From: JBHIDJ01 sp046760105
GTDB lineage: Bacteria; Pseudomonadota; Gammaproteobacteria; Acidiferrobacterales; SPGG2
Direction: 5' to 3'
DNA: 64,000 bases
Assembly (NCBI GenBank): GCA_046760105.1
Contig: JBHIDJ010000008.1
Location: 3,718-67,717, forward strand
The notes under the pieces were generated by a model. It was given only the letters and a program-made list of their open reading frames with translations. It did no database searches and was not told the origin of the DNA. Shown here piece by piece: positions 1 through 8,972 of this stretch. Both the position numbers and the translations under genes were made by a program. Each line of letters begins with the position of its first letter. The first letter of the stretch is position 1.

Positions 1-1143
1 TTTTGCGGTGGGCTCAAGCCTTGTGAGGATCGCAAACATACTAACGATCTCCAGGGTATGGGGTGCTATATGCTCACGGAAGTCCGAATACTGCAGCAAT
101 TTCCGGTAGATCTTTACCTCTTCCACGAGCCTCAGGTTGTAGGGCACCTTGACCACGACGATACGATCGAGAATCGCCTCGTTCGTATGGTCACCCCTGA
201 ACTTTTGCCATTCAGCCTCGTTCGAATGCGCACAGATAACGGTGTCGACGTATACCGTGCCATGGCGGCCGGGGGCAGGAATAAATTTTTCCTGCGTGGC
301 CGTAATCATGGTGTGTAGGTACTCGGCCTCGTTCTTGAAAACTTCGATGAACTCCACCATGCCGCGGTTACCGACGTTGAAGGCCCCATTAAGGTCGAGT
401 ACGCGAGGATCGCCTTCGGAATACATGTCCAATTTGGAAATGTCCTCCGATCCGATTAATACCGATGTGTCCTGGTTGTTGGGATCGACCGGCGGTACCA
501 CGCCAATCCCTCGACGGTCGTGCCTGGAAAACGGTACCATGACCACCGGCACGTCTTCATAGCGTCCCTTGAACTCTTCCTTGAGGCGGTAGCGGCACAC
601 GGGGCAAAGCTCGCCCTCTATGTGCACATCCAGCATTTTCTCGAATTCTTTACGAAGATGATTGGGGATCAGATGCAGCGGCTCTTCCGCCATGGGGCAA
701 CCTTGGATGGCATATACCGGGCTGCTGCGGTCAAGGCCACGCTGTAACTTCTCCATCAACGAGCTTTTTCCCGCGCCCACCGGGCCCATGAGATAGAGCA
801 CCTGGCGGCTTTCCTCGCCGTGCAGCGCGGCGGAATGAAAATAACGGACAATTTGGGCTATGGCAGGCTCGATACCGAAGAATTCATGCTTAAAGAAGTC
901 GTACACCTTGACCGGCTCGTCTCCAAAAAAACGCGCTACCTTGGGATCACCAGACTCGCTGGTATCCGAGACACCATCCCTTATGACTACATCATACAGG
1001 CGTGCGTGCGCCAGTTTGGTGACTCTCGGATCCTCCTTGACCTGTTCAAGATAATCGATAAAGGTTCCGCGCCATTCCTCGCTTCCGCGTTCAGCGCGAT
1101 CCTTCTCGATGAGCTCAGCAAACGTGCGTTTATCCTCTGCCAT
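1..1143 (-). CDS. prkA: PrkA-type serine protein kinase (YeaG family), partial at left edge
   Basis: The reading frame is open from the ATG at 1143 to the window edge, giving the first 381 residues of a protein whose family is usually about 640 long. The start MAEDKRTFAELIEKDRAE, a P-loop GPVGAGKSS near residue 119 and a Cys pair (CPVC) near residue 187 identify the AAA-like N-terminal half of PrkA. The C-terminal kinase domain lies outside the window. In enterobacteria yeaG is co-transcribed with yeaH and responds to nitrogen and stationary-phase stress through sigma-54; a matching promoter lies upstream here. A G-rich stretch precedes the ATG. The family assignment is firm; the physiological substrate is not known from the sequence. 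Confidence 0.95.
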   Translation of the reverse strand, partial: MAEDKRTFAELIEKDRAERGSEEWRGTFIDYLEQVKEDPRVTKLAHARLYDVVIRDGVSDTSESGDPKVARFFGDEPVKVYDFFKHEFFGIEPAIAQIVRYFHSAALHGEESRQVLYLMGPVGAGKSSLMEKLQRGLDRSSPVYAIQGCPMAEEPLHLIPNHLRKEFEKMLDVHIEGELCPVCRYRLKEEFKGRYEDVPVVMVPFSRHDRRGIGVVPPVDPNNQDTSVLIGSEDISKLDMYSEGDPRVLDLNGAFNVGNRGMVEFIEVFKNEAEYLHTMITATQEKFIPAPGRHGTVYVDTVICAHSNEAEWQKFRGDHTNEAILDRIVVVKVPYNLRLVEEVKIYRKLLQYSDFREHIAPHTLEIVSMFAILTRLEPTAK

Positions 1144-1252
1144 AGCTACTACCCCCGGATGCTGCTGGCCCGTTTACGGGCGTGTCCTTTCAGGAAACCT
1201 AAGATGGAAGACTTTCATATCCCCAGATAGTTCCTTCGATCTAATTCCTCCT

Positions 1253-1268
1253 TGCATATACTGTGCCA
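1253..1268 (-). promoter_or_regulatory. Sigma-54 (RpoN) promoter for prkA
   Basis: On the minus strand the sequence TGGCACAGTATATGCA fits the -24/-12 consensus TGGCACG-N4-TTGCW. The GG (1266-1267) and GC (1254-1255) pairs have the required 10 bp between them and all of TGGCAC is present. Transcription would start near 1242, leaving a leader of about 100 bases before prkA. E. coli yeaGH is known to be sigma-54 dependent, which makes the match biologically sensible. No activator site was identified. Confidence 0.65.
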
Positions 1269-1946
1269 GTAGGGATTATTGTGCAGTTGCCGCAATATGG
1301 CCATAAGCCACTGATAAATAGTGCCGTTATTTTTAGCAAGTGTTCCCTTACGTATGTCCTTTGCCACCGTCGGCACGTACCTACCGCCGCATCGCGCGTC
1401 CGTAAGCCGTAAACCCGGCAGACCATCGGTCATTCTAGACGGCCGCGGCGACAACAGCGTCGTACGTCGATCGCAACGCGAGCATTAACTGCTAAGCCGT
1501 TTCTTTCATACCAGTCGCATGCGCGTTTGGCATAACCATTGTCTCGAGAAACCGATGAGTGTGCCAGCTTACCGACAGCTTTCAACGCCACGCTCATATC
1601 ACATGCTCAGCCAATCGATGCACCGACGAGATCCACCTCAGTATCGGCAATCGCACACATTGTCACCAGTAATTCTAGTCATTGCAGCTGGGAACGCGAA
1701 TCTAGCGTGGCAACGGGCGTTACCGCTGTAAACAACAACGAAATAGACCGCTCAGACAGTTTAACAGATGATAGAAGTTGGATTCTTGACGGTCGAAACG
1801 CCTGTGGTGGTTGGCCAACGCCAGTCACTGCGCTGAACTCAGACATCAGTCAGAAGGTAAGGTAGTCCATGAGTGAATATGCGGTCATCAACCAAAAATG
1901 CGAGCAGACTGCTTCCGAGGACCACCAAGCTCTGAATCGAATCCGC
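1269..1946. other. Non-coding stretch upstream of prkA
   Basis: No gene is recognisable here. Short open frames on both strands lack ribosome binding sites and family resemblance. One minus-strand frame (1215-1454) overlaps the sigma-54 promoter and is unlikely to be coding. Activator sites for that promoter would be expected in roughly 1330-1450, but none is obvious by eye. Confidence 0.5.
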
Positions 1947-2261
1947 TTAACGGTCTTCCCAGCCTTCTATATCGTCGTCCTCGTCCTCTACTTCTCCGAC
2001 GGAATCGACGTCGGAATTACCGCTCAGGCTGGCAGTATCGTCGGGCAGACCTTCGCGGGTTCTGATGACCTTGTCATGTGGGACAATCGGCTCAATATCC
2101 CACTCATACCACGAATCGATATCAAGCTGTTCGACCTCGTCGTCGAGGTATTGAATCTCGACGATACCCTCATTCTCGTCCACCGACACGACCTTGAACT
2201 CGTAGCCTTTATCGAGGTGACGATACCACTGCCCAACAAGCGGTTCAGCGTCCCACGCCAT
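1947..2261 (-). CDS. DUF6763 family protein, 104 residues
   Basis: This small acidic protein begins MAWDAEPLVGQWYRHLDKG and contains the pattern of a beta-rich domain (EFKVVSVDENEGIVEIQYLD) followed by a Trp/Tyr-containing segment and a strongly acidic tail ending EDEDDDIEGWEDR. The VGQWYRHLDKG start is what I recall of a short family of unknown function in beta- and gammaproteobacteria. I chose the ATG at 2261 because AGAGG precedes it at good spacing and because the longer frame upstream is rich in Pro/Arg and looks untranslated. No function is known. It lies alone between non-coding stretches. Confidence 0.75.
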   Translation of the reverse strand: MAWDAEPLVGQWYRHLDKGYEFKVVSVDENEGIVEIQYLDDEVEQLDIDSWYEWDIEPIVPHDKVIRTREGLPDDTASLSGNSDVDSVGEVEDEDDDIEGWEDR

Positions 2262-2716
2262 AGCGTTTAACCTCTGATCCTGTTCTAGCCAGCCACTCTC
2301 CCATGTGCCTGCTGTTAGCGGGATAAATCCCCAATCGTCATTATAAGTATGCGCCATGAAGTGCGTAACGGGTAGTGGGGCCGCTCGGCGCCCGGGTGCA
2401 CGGGCGAGGAAGATCGGGTCCTTTGCGCAAACCGCAGGCCGCCTTTTCCGGTGGCAGCCATGTGGCGGTGCTTCCTGCCGTTGCCGCGGACGGCTGGTTA
2501 GCGGCGTCGAGGTATCTTCGCCCAACGAGTCGCCAGCGTCAGCAGCCAAGCTGATCGCTGGCTGTTTGGCACGACGCTGCAATAACGCACCCGCTTCACC
2601 GCTGGGCTTGATCGCGAACCCCCGGCGCCAGTGCTATAAGTAATAGTTGAACCCGCAGGTTGCGTCGTCGCGCCTCCACGATTGTAACTACACTGAAACC
2701 TCGAGCTGTGAGCAGT
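2262..2716. other. Non-coding stretch between divergent genes
   Basis: This GC-rich interval separates the leftward DUF6763 gene from the rightward TM2 genes and should hold both promoters. An extended -10-like TGCTATAAG lies at 2632-2640 without a good -35 element. Nothing else is recognisable. Confidence 0.4.
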
Positions 2717-3016
2717 ATGCACATTAAAAAGCGCTCATCAAAAAGCTACGCGCATTCGGTATGCCTGTCGGCGATATTTGGATTCCTAGGCGTGCAACAT
2801 TTCTATCTAGGTAGATACCTGGAAGGCCTGCTAGACGTTTGGTTAACAGCTGCTTGGATCTACTGCTTTTTCTTCGCAGACAAGCCGATGTTAGGAGCCA
2901 TTGCGTTAGGCGCGGACTTAATCCATTCGTTCGTTGTCACGATTATGCTGTTAACAGGCAATTTCAAAGATGGCGAAGGCAGAATCGTCTGCTATCCTGG
3001 ACAAGAGCTGGGTTGA
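2717..3016 (+). CDS. TM2 domain-containing membrane protein, 99 residues
   Basis: After a basic N-terminus (MHIKKRSSKSYA) come two hydrophobic segments separated by a short turn. The hallmarks are FGFLGVQHFYLGRYLEG at the first helix and a terminal TGNFKDGEGR, as in TM2 proteins, whose helical hairpin spans the inner membrane. A GTG at 2708 is an alternative start. The gene sits 21 bases before a second TM2 gene, so the two are probably co-transcribed. TM2 proteins are widespread and mostly of unknown function in bacteria. Confidence 0.8.
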   Translation: MHIKKRSSKSYAHSVCLSAIFGFLGVQHFYLGRYLEGLLDVWLTAAWIYCFFFADKPMLGAIALGADLIHSFVVTIMLLTGNFKDGEGRIVCYPGQELG

Positions 3017-3037
3017 ATTTCAGCAAGTGAGGTAACT

Positions 3038-3253
3038 ATGGAAAAGAGTCCGAAGGGTTTTGTACCCGCTATTTTACTGTGCTTTTTTCTGGGCGCTTTA
3101 GGTATACACAGGTTTTACGTCGGGAAGATAGGCACTGGTGTTCTTCAGCTGATAACTCTTGGGGGAATTGGCATTTGGGCTTTGGTTGATTTCATCATGA
3201 TTGTCACTGGGAACTTCAAAGATAAACAGGGCCTGGCTATTAAAGCCAGTTAG
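3038..3253 (+). CDS. TM2 domain-containing membrane protein, 71 residues
   Basis: This is a near-minimal TM2 domain: a short basic start (MEKSPKGFVPAI), a first helix ending GALGIHRFYVGKIGTG, a second helix with GGIGIWALVDFIMIVTGNFKD, and a short tail. GAGG lies just before the ATG. It differs from the preceding TM2 protein by lacking the extended N-terminus and by being closer to the family consensus, so the pair looks like an old duplication. Function is unknown; a membrane location is the only safe inference. Confidence 0.85.
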   Translation: MEKSPKGFVPAILLCFFLGALGIHRFYVGKIGTGVLQLITLGGIGIWALVDFIMIVTGNFKDKQGLAIKAS

Positions 3254-3400
3254 TCGCCCGCCGGGCCGACCAAACTTAACGAAGCAAGAACTGCACACGA
3301 TCCGCGACGCTGACATCGAGGCGATCATGCCTCGACAAAGCGTTGCGGGTCATATTTATCCCTGCGAGCTTACGCCGCCCCCACATCGGCGACTCGTGCT

Positions 3401-4168
3401 TTAAGGCACCTCATGCAAGCCTTTTCGCTTTTGACCGATTGTCCATAGCGCCTTAAGGACGGGCATCGTCTCCAGGTGAGCGTGCGTAATCCGCTCCCAA
3501 TCGATCCCATCAGGAGGCGGTGGTGGCATTGCAACCTCGATGAGCTCGCTGGGCGTCACAATGTACGAGACCGGCAGATCGTGCGCCTCACGCGGAAACG
3601 AGCGCACCAGCTGGAGGGAATGCACGGTCGTCATCACCGGTACAGGCGGGTGTCCGAGCTCCCGCAGGATGGCATATTCGAGATCCCCGTAGCCATGGCC
3701 CTTGCCGCAGCGAAAGCCTCGCCGTGTCACGGCAACTGATCCCGTTACAATCAGATCCACGGGCGGTAGCGCCTCAAGCGGGATGTCTGTCGCCCAGCGC
3801 TGGCCGCGGGAGAGACTCGCCGCTTCGGCGATCTTATCTTCAGGTATAGTCGCGGGATCCAGTCTCTTAAAACCGCCACGCAACTGCGGCGTCGGCAAAT
3901 AGACGACAATCCCGCGTCGCAGGGCAGCCCCGCGCACGTAGCGTTGTGGTGCGTCTGGATTGACCTTGATGTTTTTCGCGTTCGCGAACAAAGGATGCGC
4001 CAGTAGTCGCTCCGACGCCTCGCGTGCACCGGCGAAGTTCGGAATGCGGCCATGCGGCGGAAAAGGAAAACGCGCCACCTTTCGCTCGGCTAATTGGTCC
4101 CATACGGCGTTGCGCGTCTCATGCTTACTGGAAAACTCATTGGTCAGCGCGTTGTCCATGACGTTCAC
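3401..4168 (-). CDS. 5-formyltetrahydrofolate cyclo-ligase family protein (MTHFS-like)
   Basis: The 255-residue protein starts with a segment rich in Lys/Arg (VWDQLAERKVARFPFPPHGRIPNF) and carries the MTHFS-fold signature GFRCGKGHGYGDLEYAIL, the glycine-rich nucleotide and folate-binding loop of 5-formyl-THF cyclo-ligases. It is longer than E. coli YgfA (about 180 residues) and resembles the MTHFS-domain subgroup found in archaea and some proteobacteria, so activity on 5-formyl-THF is plausible rather than certain. An alternative start is the Met at codon 4. It ends the leftward rsmJ-rsmE-MTHFS run, with 9 bases between its start and the rsmE stop. Confidence 0.8.
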   Translation of the reverse strand: MNVMDNALTNEFSSKHETRNAVWDQLAERKVARFPFPPHGRIPNFAGAREASERLLAHPLFANAKNIKVNPDAPQRYVRGAALRRGIVVYLPTPQLRGGFKRLDPATIPEDKIAEAASLSRGQRWATDIPLEALPPVDLIVTGSVAVTRRGFRCGKGHGYGDLEYAILRELGHPPVPVMTTVHSLQLVRSFPREAHDLPVSYIVTPSELIEVAMPPPPPDGIDWERITHAHLETMPVLKALWTIGQKRKGLHEVP

Positions 4169-4177
4169 AACTCCACA

Positions 4178-4924
4178 TCACAACTGCGCATGAAGCGCTA
4201 CATACGCTAAGAGCGCCATGGCAGCGGTCTCGATACGCAGAATGGCTGCGCCGAGACTGACTGTTTGCCCGCCGTTGGCAACGATCTGCGATATCTCGGA
4301 ATCGGTAAACCCGCCCTCTGGACCAACTATTAACAGCAATGGATCCGGAATCTTTCCGATATCACGTCCAGCCAGGGGCACTCCATCGGGATGCGCGACC
4401 CAAACGGCGCAACCGGCCTCGGTCGTCTGGGTGGCAACTGCAAGCAACGGTGCGGGATCATGGAGTGCAGGCAGGTATGGACGTCGACTCTGTTTGCACG
4501 CCTCAACGCAGATTCGTCTCCAGCGTAGGATGGCTTTTCTTCCAGGTTTGACGACACTGCGTTCGCACAAAAGCGGCCTGAACGCCCTCATACCTAACTG
4601 CGTCGCCATATCGAGAAGTACTGCCTGGCGTTCGCCTTTCGGCAGGGCACATGCAAGCTCTACCTGTGGACGCGGCACCGGCATCACGTCACGTGCTCGC
4701 AGCGTCACCTCCACTGCCCGCCGCTCGCGGGCGATGGTGCTTATGGTGGCACGCCCAACCATACCCTGGCCGTCAAATAGCCAGATGCTGTCACCGACGG
4801 CCAACCGCCGCGAGCCACGCATGTGACGCGATTCATCCTGATCTAATGTTGCCGTCTGTGCCGCACTGGCAAGATCGGGGCAATAGAACAGCGGCTCGGA
4901 AAGGCTGTGTACATCTAGCGTCAT
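4178..4924 (-). CDS. rsmE: 16S rRNA (uracil(1498)-N(3))-methyltransferase RsmE
   Basis: This SPOUT-class enzyme methylates N3 of U1498 in 16S rRNA using S-adenosylmethionine. It has an N-terminal PUA-like region (DESRHMRGSRRLAVGD) and the C-terminal knot motifs IVGPEGGFTDSEI and LGAAILRIETAAMALL, the two diagnostic RsmE blocks. The ATG at 4924 is preferred over a TTG five codons upstream because it leaves the normal N-terminal length. It lies just after rsmJ, so two 16S rRNA methyltransferases are adjacent and probably co-transcribed. Confidence 0.92.
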   Translation of the reverse strand: MTLDVHSLSEPLFYCPDLASAAQTATLDQDESRHMRGSRRLAVGDSIWLFDGQGMVGRATISTIARERRAVEVTLRARDVMPVPRPQVELACALPKGERQAVLLDMATQLGMRAFRPLLCERSVVKPGRKAILRWRRICVEACKQSRRPYLPALHDPAPLLAVATQTTEAGCAVWVAHPDGVPLAGRDIGKIPDPLLLIVGPEGGFTDSEISQIVANGGQTVSLGAAILRIETAAMALLAYVALHAQL

Positions 4925-4942
4925 CAGAGCGTGCGGCAACCT

Positions 4943-5704
4943 TCAGCCTCGCGTGAGATAGACGTCATAACGCACGAGTTTGCCCTCGTAGCTCGTCGAC
5001 GGGTTCGCTGGCAACGGCGGTGCATAATGCGGGCGTTTGACCACAACCCGCTGTTTCGCGTATCGCAGACACACCGACAACAACTCCATGGTATCGTCGT
5101 TGTCCCCAACCAAATCGCGCAGTATACGAAGCGGCTTCTTCGCTAGCGCCGAGTGTTTGCGCTTGGGTGGAAACATCGGATCCATGTATATCGCGTCCGG
5201 CCGGGGGCGAGTCACCGGCAATACCTTCCGCACGTCACCTGTCATGATCCTTAAGCGGCCACCCAATATCTTGTGCAGTGCGTGATCGTCGTTCGCGCGT
5301 GACAGCCCGTCGCGCAATAACGCAGCCACAAGCGGGCACTGCTCTACGGCGACCACGGTATAACCCATGCCTGCCAACCGGAACGCATCCTGGCCCATAC
5401 CCGCCGTCGCATCGACTACCGTCCTTGTGCGCACACCAACGGCGCGCGCGAGCGGTTGACGGCGTGAAAGGTTGCGCGCCTTGCAGCGCGCGACGAGTTG
5501 GCCGGCATCGACGTAAAAGGGGCGTACGCGCCCATTACGATTATCCCGTAACTCCAGACGTCGCGGCGTCTTGACGAGGAGATATTGGAAAGGACTCGCA
5601 TCAGTAATGTCAACGAGCGGCAGGCTCAGCTCACAAGCGAGCGTTGCCGCGGCCACCTGCGATTGCGCGTCCGTTCCGGCCAAAACCGCTACCTTCACGC
5701 CCAT
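4943..5704 (-). CDS. rsmJ: 16S rRNA (guanine(1516)-N(2))-methyltransferase RsmJ
   Basis: RsmJ methylates N2 of G1516 in the small subunit. The Rossmann-fold motif I is DATAGMGQDAF, the catalytic motif reads YMDPMFP in place of the commoner NPPY, and the C-terminal strand VVVKRPHYAPPL matches the family. The length of 253 residues is normal. The gene heads a leftward run with rsmE and the MTHFS-like gene. Confidence 0.93.
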   Translation of the reverse strand: MGVKVAVLAGTDAQSQVAAATLACELSLPLVDITDASPFQYLLVKTPRRLELRDNRNGRVRPFYVDAGQLVARCKARNLSRRQPLARAVGVRTRTVVDATAGMGQDAFRLAGMGYTVVAVEQCPLVAALLRDGLSRANDDHALHKILGGRLRIMTGDVRKVLPVTRPRPDAIYMDPMFPPKRKHSALAKKPLRILRDLVGDNDDTMELLSVCLRYAKQRVVVKRPHYAPPLPANPSTSYEGKLVRYDVYLTRG

Positions 5705-6051
5705 ACGGCGACTCTACTGGGCGTGTACTGACAGCGTCCGTGGTTTACTGTCCTTTTCAGCACAAGAAGATCATACATTATCATGTCATCATGCGTGCAG
5801 GCGTGCCAATATCAAACTTTGGAGTTCGCGAACCAGATGTTGAAACTGGGGATAGCAGAACAACGGCTTGCAGATGGCTCGTCCACCTGCTGTCCTTTCT
5901 TAGTGTAGAGTGCACTGAAAATGCCCGGTGGAAACTGGAAACTGTACCAGGTCGGTCACCCTGCCGATGTGCGCGAAGTGTTCATGTAAGGCCGTAAGTG
6001 AATATCGGGTGCGTGTATTGGGATTCACCAAAAAGTCCCACTCCTCACAAC
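5705..6051. other. Non-coding stretch upstream of rsmJ
   Basis: No gene is supported here. A 22-codon frame starting at the ATG near 5920 (MPGGNWKLYQVGHPAD) could be a gene remnant, but it has no ribosome binding site. The promoter of the leftward rsmJ operon must lie in this interval; I could not place it. Confidence 0.4.
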
Positions 6052-6390
6052 TCACGTTTCGCCACTGGGGTTCACACACTTATAGACCGCAAATGTTTGT
6101 TTGCCCTGTTCAATGTCGGTGGTCATCTGCACAATTGTGTCTCCGCCCATTTCCGCGGCGCTGTTACGACCGAGGATCGACAGTTCCTTCCTTACTTTTT
6201 TCTCCTTTCGTTTCCAGATGCCAATCTTTGCTTTGAGCGATACATTCGTCTTTCCTAACCGCTTGCAGCTTGCAACCTCTTTGGGTTCCAGCACCCGAAC
6301 CTTTTCCCCTTCCGGGGTCAAGTTGACCCATTTGAGCCCCATGAGCGCAGGCGCGACTATCAATACCAATACAACAACGCTCTTTTTCAT
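6052..6390 (-). CDS. DUF4156-like exported protein (YjeI-type) without lipobox cysteine
   Basis: A perfect AGGAGG precedes the ATG at 6390, so the longer upstream frame is rejected. The protein has a hydrophobic signal segment followed by WVNLTPEGEKVRVL and a later CKRLGKTNVS, the two parts conserved in DUF4156 lipoproteins. The family normally has a lipobox ending in Gly-Cys just before the conserved Trp. Here the segment reads PALMGLKW, with Leu19 (codon CTC) where the acylated cysteine should be, so the protein may be secreted or anchored by its helix instead. Function is unknown. Confidence 0.75.
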   Translation of the reverse strand: MKKSVVVLVLIVAPALMGLKWVNLTPEGEKVRVLEPKEVASCKRLGKTNVSLKAKIGIWKRKEKKVRKELSILGRNSAAEMGGDTIVQMTTDIEQGKQTFAVYKCVNPSGET

Positions 6391-6594
6391 GCCATCCTCC
6401 TGGTAGTAGTGTCTCGAAAAGGCGATTGAGGGGAGAATGGTCATTATACAGGGCTCGTCGCAATACCGAAAAAGCTCGGCCAGTACTGTATTCGGCCTCT
6501 CGTTTTCACATAACGGAATCGGCGGGGTGGAAGTTGCCTTGCATCGATCTGATATCCTATTTTTAAGCTGAGATAAACAACTTCGCCCGAGCCG

Positions 6595-8478
6595 ATGGCG
6601 CCCAACAATCAATTTTCGCTACTCGGACAACGACGCTTTGGTCCGTTCTTTCTGACACAGTTCCTAGGCGCGTTTAACGACAACGTCTTTAAGCAGGCCT
6701 TGGTTACGCTCATCGCGTTCCATAGCGCAACCCTCATTGCCACAAACACCGATACGTTGGTCAACTTGAGTGCGGGGCTGTTCATCCTTCCGTTCTTCTT
6801 GTTTTCCGCGACCGCCGGACAGATGGCGGACAAATATGAAAAGTCGCGGTTGATTCAGCTGATTAAGCTGCTCGAGATTTTGATCATGATCTGTGCAGCC
6901 GCGGGTTTCTACCTGAAGAACGTGCCGCTGCTGATCGGACTGCTTTTCCTAATGGGCACCCAATCCAGTTTGTTCGGGCCGGTGAAGTACGGGATCTTGC
7001 CGCAGGTGCTTAAGGACGAAGAGCTAGTCGGCGGCAACGGACTGGTGGAAATGGGCACGTTCCTCGCGATCCTGCTCGGTACGATGGCGGGCATCATTCT
7101 GATCGGTCTGTCGGACGTCGGCATCGTGGCCGTTTCCCTTACCGTGATTGTGGTGGCGTGCCTGGGGTACCTGGCGAGCCGCCGCATTCCGTCCGTGCCA
7201 CGCGTAGATACCGCGCTACAGATCAACTGGAATCCGTTCACCGAGACCTGGCGCATCATACAGTTCACGCGTCGTAATCGTACGGTATTTCTGTCCATCT
7301 TGGGTATCTCCTGGTTTTGGTTCTTGGGTGCCATGTACATCGCGCAGTTACCGAACTACGCCAAACTCACGCTCGGCGGTAACGAGTATGTCCTAATGGT
7401 GCTTATCACGCTGTTTACCGTCGGTATCGGTGCAGGCTCTTTGTTCTGCGAGCGTCTGGCCGGTCGTAAGGTAGAGCTGGGCTTAGTGCCCTTCGGTTCT
7501 ATAGGGCTTACTGTGTTCGGCGTTGATCTGTTCTTCGCCGCGCCAACTCCGGCGAGCGCGGAGCTTATCGGGGCGGCGAGCTTCCTGCAATCGCCAGGCA
7601 GCTGGCGGGTGATGGCCGACATCACGCTGCTTGGTATGTTCGGTGGTTTCTACATCGTCCCGCTGTATGCCTTAGTGCAACAACGCAGCGAACCTAGTCA
7701 CCGCTCACGCATCATCGCTGGTAACAACATCTTGAACGCCCTGTTTATGGTGGTATCGGCGGCAATGGCGATCATACTGCTGAATGCCGGTATATCGATC
7801 CCCGGACTTTTCTTAACAACCTCGGTGATGAATGCCGCCGTGGCGATCTACATCTACACCCTCGTGCCGGAGTTTCTGATGCGTTTCATCGTGTGGATAC
7901 TAATCCACACCATTTATCGCGTACAGGAAGAGGGGTTAGAGCGAATTCCCAATGCGGGACCGGCGGTCCTGGTCTGTAACCATGTCAGCTTTGTCGATGC
8001 GTTAGTGATCGCCGGCTGTGTACGCCGACCGATACGTTTTGTCATGTACCACACGATTTTCAAGTTGCCGGTGCTGAGCTTTGTGTTCCGGACGGCCAAG
8101 GCCATTCCCATCGCCCCCGCCAAAGAAAACCCGGACATGCTAGACCGTGCCTATGAACAGATTGCGCAGGCACTGGAGGCCGGTGATGTGGTCTGCATTT
8201 TTCCGGAAGGCAAGATCACTGATGATGGTGAGATGCGCCCGTTTCGGCCTGGCATCGAGCGTATTATTGAACGTAATCCGGTGCCGGTGGTACCGATGGC
8301 GTTACGGGGGTTGTGGGGTAGCTTCTTCAGCCGCAAAGGCGGGCCGGCGATGCGCGCACCGCCGACACGCTTCTGGTCCAAGATCGCGCTAGTCGTCGGC
8401 GCGCCAGTGCCAGCACAAACCGTCAACGCGACAGGCCTTCAGGAACTCGTGCTCACACTGCGCGGTGATTGGAAATAG
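6595..8478 (+). CDS. LplT-like MFS transporter fused to PlsC acyltransferase
   Basis: The first 400 residues are an MFS transporter of the lysophospholipid transporter type (FLGAFNDNVFKQALV, then about twelve hydrophobic segments). The last 200 carry a 1-acylglycerol-phosphate acyltransferase domain with NHVSFVDAL (the HX4D motif in the form NHVSFVD) and the FPEGKITDDG motif. Such fusions are thought to flip lysophospholipids inward and re-acylate them. The acyl-ACP synthetase domain of the full LplT-Aas arrangement is absent, so acyl donors must come from elsewhere. A weak promoter (TTGCAT, 17 bp, TTTAAG) lies at 6539-6567. Confidence 0.9.
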   Translation: MAPNNQFSLLGQRRFGPFFLTQFLGAFNDNVFKQALVTLIAFHSATLIATNTDTLVNLSAGLFILPFFLFSATAGQMADKYEKSRLIQLIKLLEILIMICAAAGFYLKNVPLLIGLLFLMGTQSSLFGPVKYGILPQVLKDEELVGGNGLVEMGTFLAILLGTMAGIILIGLSDVGIVAVSLTVIVVACLGYLASRRIPSVPRVDTALQINWNPFTETWRIIQFTRRNRTVFLSILGISWFWFLGAMYIAQLPNYAKLTLGGNEYVLMVLITLFTVGIGAGSLFCERLAGRKVELGLVPFGSIGLTVFGVDLFFAAPTPASAELIGAASFLQSPGSWRVMADITLLGMFGGFYIVPLYALVQQRSEPSHRSRIIAGNNILNALFMVVSAAMAIILLNAGISIPGLFLTTSVMNAAVAIYIYTLVPEFLMRFIVWILIHTIYRVQEEGLERIPNAGPAVLVCNHVSFVDALVIAGCVRRPIRFVMYHTIFKLPVLSFVFRTAKAIPIAPAKENPDMLDRAYEQIAQALEAGDVVCIFPEGKITDDGEMRPFRPGIERIIERNPVPVVPMALRGLWGSFFSRKGGPAMRAPPTRFWSKIALVVGAPVPAQTVNATGLQELVLTLRGDWK

Positions 8479-8510
8479 ACGATGGCGCCGCACCTCAGAA
8501 CACCAGTGCC

Positions 8511-8972
8511 TCAGCCTATCGTTTTCGGTGAGACCAAGACCGGCCGGTCGCGGTCGGCAGGCACCGTGCACAGAAATCCGAAGGGCTCCGGACCTTCAGG
8601 GTTTGCAAATTGATGGACCTCCCACGGGGCAATGTAGACCACGTCACCAAACGACAATGCGCTCTGCTGCTCCCCTAACGACACTTCACCACTGCCACGT
8701 ATTACAATTACCACGTGTTCGTGTTCGTGTTTTTCCCGGCTGGAGAAACCGCCGACCTCGACTTCAAAGTAACGCACATAAAACGGCACCGTTAGTCCAT
8801 CCGCACCGCCTACCAGGGAAGTGCGTGTCACGCCACGCCAGCTTTGCGGTTCGTCTTTGTAGATCTTGCGGATTGCGTCTTGCCAGACGAAGCCTTCGCG
8901 GTATCTCAGAATCTTGCTTTGGCCGGGCGTGACGCTATGCGCCGCCGTGTCCGCTGACTTCTCCTGCGTCAT
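8511..8972 (-). CDS. Cupin domain protein
   Basis: A 153-residue single-domain cupin. The first cupin motif is visible as EKHEHEHVVIVIRGSGEV, with clustered His and Glu metal ligands, and the second as FGDVVYIAPWEVHQFANP. The N-terminal third (REGFVWQDAIRKIYKDEP) is characteristic of a subfamily of unknown substrate. Its start overlaps the stop of the dehydrogenase gene upstream by 4 bases (ATGA), so translation is coupled. With two zinc dehydrogenases in front of it, a role in sugar or polyol metabolism is a reasonable guess only. Confidence 0.8.
   Translation of the reverse strand: MTQEKSADTAAHSVTPGQSKILRYREGFVWQDAIRKIYKDEPQSWRGVTRTSLVGGADGLTVPFYVRYFEVEVGGFSSREKHEHEHVVIVIRGSGEVSLGEQQSALSFGDVVYIAPWEVHQFANPEGPEPFGFLCTVPADRDRPVLVSPKTIG

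Noticed and set aside
1869..2270. A 133-codon plus-strand frame.
   Set aside because: It is antisense to the DUF6763 gene, whose Trp/Tyr-rich pattern and ribosome binding site are convincing.
2566..2581. A TGGCACGACGCTGCA sequence before the TM2 genes that resembles a sigma-54 promoter.
   Set aside because: Only 9 bases separate GG and GC; sigma-54 needs 10, and the spacing is strict.
4218..4826. A 202-codon plus-strand frame over rsmE.
   Set aside because: It is the antisense shadow of rsmE and is made of low-complexity Arg/Ser/Pro sequence.
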